Shown here: positions 58,735 to 64,000 of the stretch, in pieces
How the letters are laid out: each line of letters begins with the position of its first letter
Position numbering within the stretch: the first letter of the stretch is position 1
Source: Lagopus muta
Lineage: Eukaryota; Chordata; Aves; Galliformes; Phasianidae
Assembly (NCBI RefSeq): GCF_023343835.1
Contig: NC_064440.1
Coordinates: forward strand, 33,797,537-33,861,536
Direction of reading: 5' to 3'
DNA: 64,000 nucleotides
The notes under the pieces: generated by a model
Told to the model about the DNA's origin: nothing
Database searches by the model: none
The model's input: only the letters and a program-made list of their open reading frames with translations
Made by a program: the position numbers and the translations under genes

Positions 58735-61700
58735 AGAAAAGTATTGCCATATGTCAAATAGAGAAAAACTGTAGCTGCCTGTGAAAGGAAAGTAAATCCT
58801 AAAAGTAATGTCAGTGTTGGTGTTATTAATGGTAAAGATAAAACCATTAAACTTAAAAGTTTTAAAAACAAGCAAAATATGTATTGTGAATTTTTTTCTT
58901 CTACTTAGAGCCACTGGGTGTTAAATGAGAACTTGAGAATGGAAAAATAGACCCCTTGTTTTTGTAGCACTGTGGACAAGGAAGGCTAGTTTAGGTTGTT
59001 ACATCTGTGTCTGCATTGGTGCTTTGTGGCAGTTCAGGGCAATTGAGGTAGTTTGTGTTTGAGGTAGTTTGAGGCTGTGTAACTTTACTATTTTAAACTG
59101 AAATTGAGGACAGCACTTTTCTGTAGCTCAGATGATCTGTTAGATAAAAATCCTGAAGTGCTGGTGCTTTGCAATGATAGTGGGCCTAAAGCCTGATTTA
59201 CTCCCTCTGGTACTAGTTGAGTGCTTCAGTGCTTGAGCTGTGCAGCTTGATCTAGTAGACTGGAATAAGCTGTTTAGATTGATGTTTCTGCTAAAAGTGA
59301 GCCAGTGTGAGTATATTGCTGTTGATGTGTAAGCTGTTAAGGTTAGGATTTGTATGAGTTAAACTATTCATGTTTTCTGGGCATGTATCAGCGTCCTGAA
59401 GTTGCCCTGAACTGTTTGGTTGAGTGTATTACTGAGCTATTGCTTTATGTGTGGCTTTTTCTAATTAGGGTAAATTCTGATGGAGGGCTTTACACTGGAG
59501 CATGGTTTCCCTGCAGTTGCTAAGGCTTCAGTGCAGTGGGAAGGGCCTCAGGTAGACATTATGTTCCCAATTTTCTGGCAGTTATAGTTCTGTAAGGACA
59601 GAGAGTTTCAATTCACTTTAAACTCTGATGCAAAAAAATGAGATTGCTTGTGACTTGTAATTTGGAAGTCTGCACTTGGCTTCAATTCTGAAGGGAGAAG
59701 GGCATCAGACTAATGAAACAGGCTCTTCAGCCAGAATGAACTACAAAACTAAAATGCTAAGTGTATATCTTCTGAGATTCTCATTAGCTTACAGGTGCAG
59801 ACTTCAGAGAAAAAAAGCAGTATAATATGAAAGCACATCATGTTATACCAGAAATTGTAGTTGAAGTGACATAAAAAATTCTACTGTACCTTCAGAGCAT
59901 TTGCGTTTTTCACTTTTATGACTAAAACCCTGTGCATCTTTCTTCTTTTGCAGGGAAAGCAAGGAGTTTAAGCTATAGGAAATAGTTACTGAAACTGTAA
60001 TTGCTATTAGCATTATAAAACCAGCACAGGCTAAGTATTGAATGAGCTGAGGGCCAAACTGACAGATATTAAGAGCAGGTCACTGGCAGCATCCTCTGAC
60101 GAGCGTGAGTGTTACATCATGGTCTGATTGTGTGTATCACATGGCCCTCCAAAAGAGCTGTAGGAGCAGCTGTCAGTCTGCTTTGAATGGTTGCTGGATG
60201 GAAATGAGAACTGGTGGCAGAATTAGATGAGTTCAGTATAACTGTGCTGGGAGTGAGTGGAATATCTAGTAGCTAGACTAGCAAATCCTTTGTGGGAATA
60301 TCATCTTTTATGGTTTGCTTTAAGCTGGATGAGTACTGAGATAAGTACAAAAATTGCTAAAACTCACTCCAGCCACTAAAGGTCTGTCAGCCAAAGCAGC
60401 ATCTGCAGTGTTGGAAGCCTGAGTGGTATGTTGTGATGGTGCTGGTATTTTCAGGACACGTTGTCTAGGTCTGCAGGAGGAGTTTGGAAGCAAGGGACTG
60501 CCTGCTGAGAGTGTGTGTGCGTGGTGGGTGCTTGCATCTAGACCAGTGTAGGTGCCTTTTGCTGCTTTATTGTATGGAACTGAAACAGCCCTTTGGGTGT
60601 GCAACTGTACGGGGCTGTGCAGGATTGGAGGCCGAGCTGGGGGGAGTCTGTAAGAGCAGTGGTAAGGAGGACTTGTTACTGATGTTCGTTATAGGCTGGA
60701 GGCATCAAACACAGAGATTGCAGTACAGCTGAAAGGCTGAACTTGATCTCCTGGCAACTGTGGATTGAAAAGTAGTCTTTCACATAAAGGAAAATAAATT
60801 CTGGTGGAGGGGGAGACAAGAAAAGGCCCAGCAGTTGTGCTGAGATCTGAATAGGTTCAGTCATACCTCTTAATAGCATTGGTTTCCATAACATATCTAT
60901 ATCTTTTTTGGCCTCAAATTGGGCATTAACTTGTGAGACAGCAGAACAGCAGACAGCTGGTCTGTGCATTGGCCTTAGGGGCAGTAAATACATATGATGG
61001 GCTGTATTGGAAGGTTAGCTGAGGATGATTTTGGCACCATATCCTAAATCCCACCTAGCCCTGGAAGCTGGTGATGACGTATAAACCAAGGTGTGGAAGC
61101 AGTTTGCCTGCTCAAGGATGATGGTGTGCTGGAGTGATGCTGTCCTGTTCCCAACCCATGGAAAGCTGGCAACGGTCTGACAGATTCTGCAGGCAAATGT
61201 CTTGGCCAATTTGATTACAGGCATCACCCAGACAGTGTTGTTTTATGGTGTTTTGTTTTCTGTTTTTGTTTTGTGTTCTTATGTGGGGGTGAAGACAGCC
61301 TTACTTGTGATGACAGGGAGTGCAGTCCAGGAAAGCTTTATAGGATCTCCTTGAAGGATGCCGTTGTCACAGTGATAACACCACTGTCCTCCATGTTTTG
61401 TGTGCACAGCCTGGAACATAGATGAGTGGCATTTTGTCTGCGGGCTGGATGGTTGTGACCACAGCCACTGCGAAGTGTAGACAGTGCTTACAATCTTCTG
61501 AAAGGTAACTGTAGATAACAGCCTGACTGGTGCTGCCTTGAAAGAGGGAAGAAGTGATAATGTAGGTATGATTTACCTAATGTAGGTATGATTGATTATA
61601 ATGTAGCTGCTTGCAATGTGTGAGAAGGTTTGGGCTGGGAAGAGGCCAAGTGGTGACTGATGTGTCAGGATGTGCTGTGCCTTGAGATTGACAGTGCGGG

Positions 61701-64000
61701 CACAATTTTTTTTTTGTGCTAAAAGAACTATAAATTCATCTCTAAGAGGTTGCTTCATCAAGTTTAAGTAGTGGCCACTTGCTTGCTCCTGCAGGATGCT
61801 CAAAGCTTTGCAGTGCTGAGCTTGATGGCAGATCCTTTCTGAAGTGTCATGTAAGATTAGTGTTATCTAATGAGCATGACTACGAGATTGAATTAAAAAA
61901 CAGCAGTCCTGCCAGGATGTCAATTGTAGCCATGTGTTTGTGTATTGATCACAAATGCACTGCAAAAAAAGCAGCAGTTCGAGCAACCACATCTAAACAT
62001 CATCCAGTTTTATTTTACTGGTGCTGTTTACTTGATTGCAAATGTCAGGTTGTAATAACTTAAGTCCTAAGACATTGAGTTAGTGTTGTTTATTCCTTGG
62101 TCATCTTCAATGTGTCTGAGTTTACAACCAGGTTTAGTTAACTTGAAAATGTTTCAAGTGTGCATTTGTACAATCCTGAAGGGAAGGGAGCGAGAAACTG
62201 ATCACATGAGGTGAATGTGCTCTGTAAATAAAAATCAGGAGAATCTGTATCTTGGCTTTTTTCAAACCTTTAGGTACTGTAATATCACTTGTCATAGTGG
62301 TAGGTGAGAAAATTGCAAGGTGGAGAATAGAATTAAAAGAAGACATTCTAAGCACTCTTGAAATTCTGAGACATTGTTTTGGAAATGCTGCATTCATGTC
62401 TTCACTTTTTTTTTTTATTTAACATTAAACAGGGACAGAAGCAGAAGAGGGGCTTTGGGGCCAAAAGCAGGGAGAAATACGTATTGCTGTGGGTGAGAAT
62501 GTTCATTTCAGTTGAGGAAATACCCCTTTCGTTCTGTGTGCTTGTGTTGCAGTGGGAAGCACGTGGCCTGACAGTGGTGAGGGTAGTAAATAAACCATCT
62601 TATGTCCTGCCTTGTTGAGCTGGGGGAAGGGGAGAGAGCAGAACATCTCGATTATGGTTTGTGTTACTGAATATAACATCCACGTGGGTCTATCGTAAGC
62701 CATATGCCTATATGCTTGTCAGGAATGTGTGTTCCTATTTCTGTCCTGAGAATTGTCATGACTAGGGAGAATTACTGTTTGTGAAATCATTTATAAATAG
62801 CTCTGGTTACTCGTGTGTAGTGTAGCTTTCATAAAGTTCTGAGAGCTGTTGCTGTGAGACGTCACCAGTTTGCATTCAGTTTGTCCAAAGCCTGTGGTAG
62901 GTTTAAGTTCAGTCCCTGCCTTTTCACCCTTTCATTGTAGCATCTGGAACCACTAAAGAGAAGCTCTGGCACCTCTCTGCCTTTCAGACCTCCCTGGATG
63001 CCTTACCAGCGTGGTGCAGAGCTCTGTGCTGCTCCTGGGCTTGCTTCTGGTTGGCAGTCAGCTCTCTTGGCTGTGAAAGGGCTTGAGAAGCTCTGAGGTT
63101 TGCACAGCACTGGATCAGCAGTAGCAAGCGCTACTCCAAATGTTCATCATTCCTCTGTCCTGCTTTCTAGATGCTTGAAGAAATACATGAAGCATTGTGC
63201 TTGCTGCAGAGGTTTGGTAAGCATGGACATAGGAAGAGCTCTGTGGAGCTGGTGAGCTTTTAATTGTGAGATCTGTTTGAATTCTGTGTCAAAAAACTCT
63301 TTTCCTATATCTTAAGCTCAGTTGTAATCTTCTTCGGGCGTACATTTCTGAGAGTTGGTGTGCAGATCTCTTAATGTTAGCCTAAATAAATCATTGGTTT
63401 CTGTGCAGAAGAGAAAGTGAAGTGAGAAATCAGGTGGAGAAAAAAAGCCTACAGGAAATGCAAATATACACTTAATTAGGTTTCCTGGAACTGTAAGGGG
63501 AGGGGGTGCCTTCCTGCATCTTATTCATACTCTTGTGAAAGATTGAAGTAGTTGAAAGTAAGGCTTCATTGTGGTGCAGGAGAGAGGGAGAATACAGTGG
63601 GCCTTCCAGAGAGGGTAGTGTGACAGAGAGGGAGTTAGGAATAAGCTTTTCTAAGTGCTACACAACTGAATGGTGTTACTTTCTTTTTTTCCCAATGAAT
63701 GACCTTGAATTTCTATGCGTGGGACATAAAAGTGAATAAAAAGAAACCTGAATTTATTTTTCAATTGGAGTGCATATCCATAGCAAACGATGCTCCAGGG
63801 GAAATTTCTAACAGGCACTGAAGCAAAAAGTCTGACTGCTCTGAGAGTATTCAGCAGTGCTGAGGTTATGGGGGGAGCTGTGCAATGGGAGCTGATGTTT
63901 CTGTCCTGATTGCTTTGCCAAGTGCTTCAAATGAAGGTTTCTGGGTTTTGACTTTCTTAATGCTGGTTTATGCAGGCAGGGTGGCATCTTGTATGACAGT
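58735..64000. other. UBE2F: UBE2F intron, no further exon or repeat recognised
   Basis: This 5.3 kb continues the intron after the first coding exon. I see no sequence encoding the UBE2F core (for example PCTCKVHFPDPN or KIWHPNI). A near-perfect 16-bp repeat with 20-bp period lies at 61,558-61,593 (TAATGTAGGTATGATT twice). Confidence 0.6.
61558..61593. repeat. 16-bp direct repeat, 20-bp period
   Basis: TAATGTAGGTATGATT occurs at 61,558-61,573 and 61,578-61,593, separated by TACC. It is probably a local duplication. Confidence 0.9.

Noticed and set aside
59940-60000. Acceptor-like sequence (TTCTTTTGCAG) in the UBE2F intron
   Set aside because: The sequence after it does not encode the known UBE2F continuation and stops quickly in the required frame.
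1-64000. Search for retroviral, LTR-type or capsid-bearing elements and for DNA transposons
   Set aside because: No terminal repeats, primer-binding sites, polymerase or envelope motifs were recognised. All mobile-element signal read here is CR1.

Overview
The window looks like galliform bird DNA (a chicken relative). CR1 LINE 3' ends, recognisable by their terminal ATTCTATGA-type repeats, occur throughout, and three of the four genes encode proteins close to known vertebrate proteins. One of these is a five-exon type III interferon that closely resembles chicken interferon lambda as I remember it, but is not identical to it. That points to a quail, turkey, pheasant or similar species rather than chicken, though this rests on memory and not on a search.

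Layout. Positions 1-34,000 hold no coding exon I can support. They contain dispersed CR1 fragments of differing age and orientation, simple repeats and otherwise unremarkable sequence. Positions 35,228-42,432 (minus) hold the complete five-exon coding region of melanoregulin (MREG, 208 aa), starting in a CpG-rich promoter. Positions 44,672-46,434 (plus) hold a six-exon class I SAM-dependent methyltransferase (271 aa) of the family often annotated 'putative methyltransferase DDB_G0268948-like'. Positions 50,074-51,555 (plus) hold the five-exon interferon lambda gene (IFNL, 186 aa). Its compact promoter has an IRF element, NF-kB-like sites and a TTAAAA box, and its 3' UTR carries six ATTTA pentamers. 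A CpG-rich housekeeping-type promoter at about 54,900-55,130 starts UBE2F (plus). Only its noncoding first exon and first coding exon (57,393-57,510) lie in the window, and the gene runs off the right edge.

How the genes relate. MREG (organelle transport), UBE2F (neddylation of CUL5 complexes) and the methyltransferase have no known shared pathway with IFNL, so the grouping looks like chromosomal neighbourhood and not an operon-like unit. The most interesting segment is 43,700-52,000, where a little-characterised methyltransferase and an antiviral cytokine are transcribed in the same direction between two housekeeping genes. The cytokine promoter is preceded by a diverged direct repeat. I did not recognise any retrovirus, LTR element, DNA transposon, CRISPR array or RNA gene.
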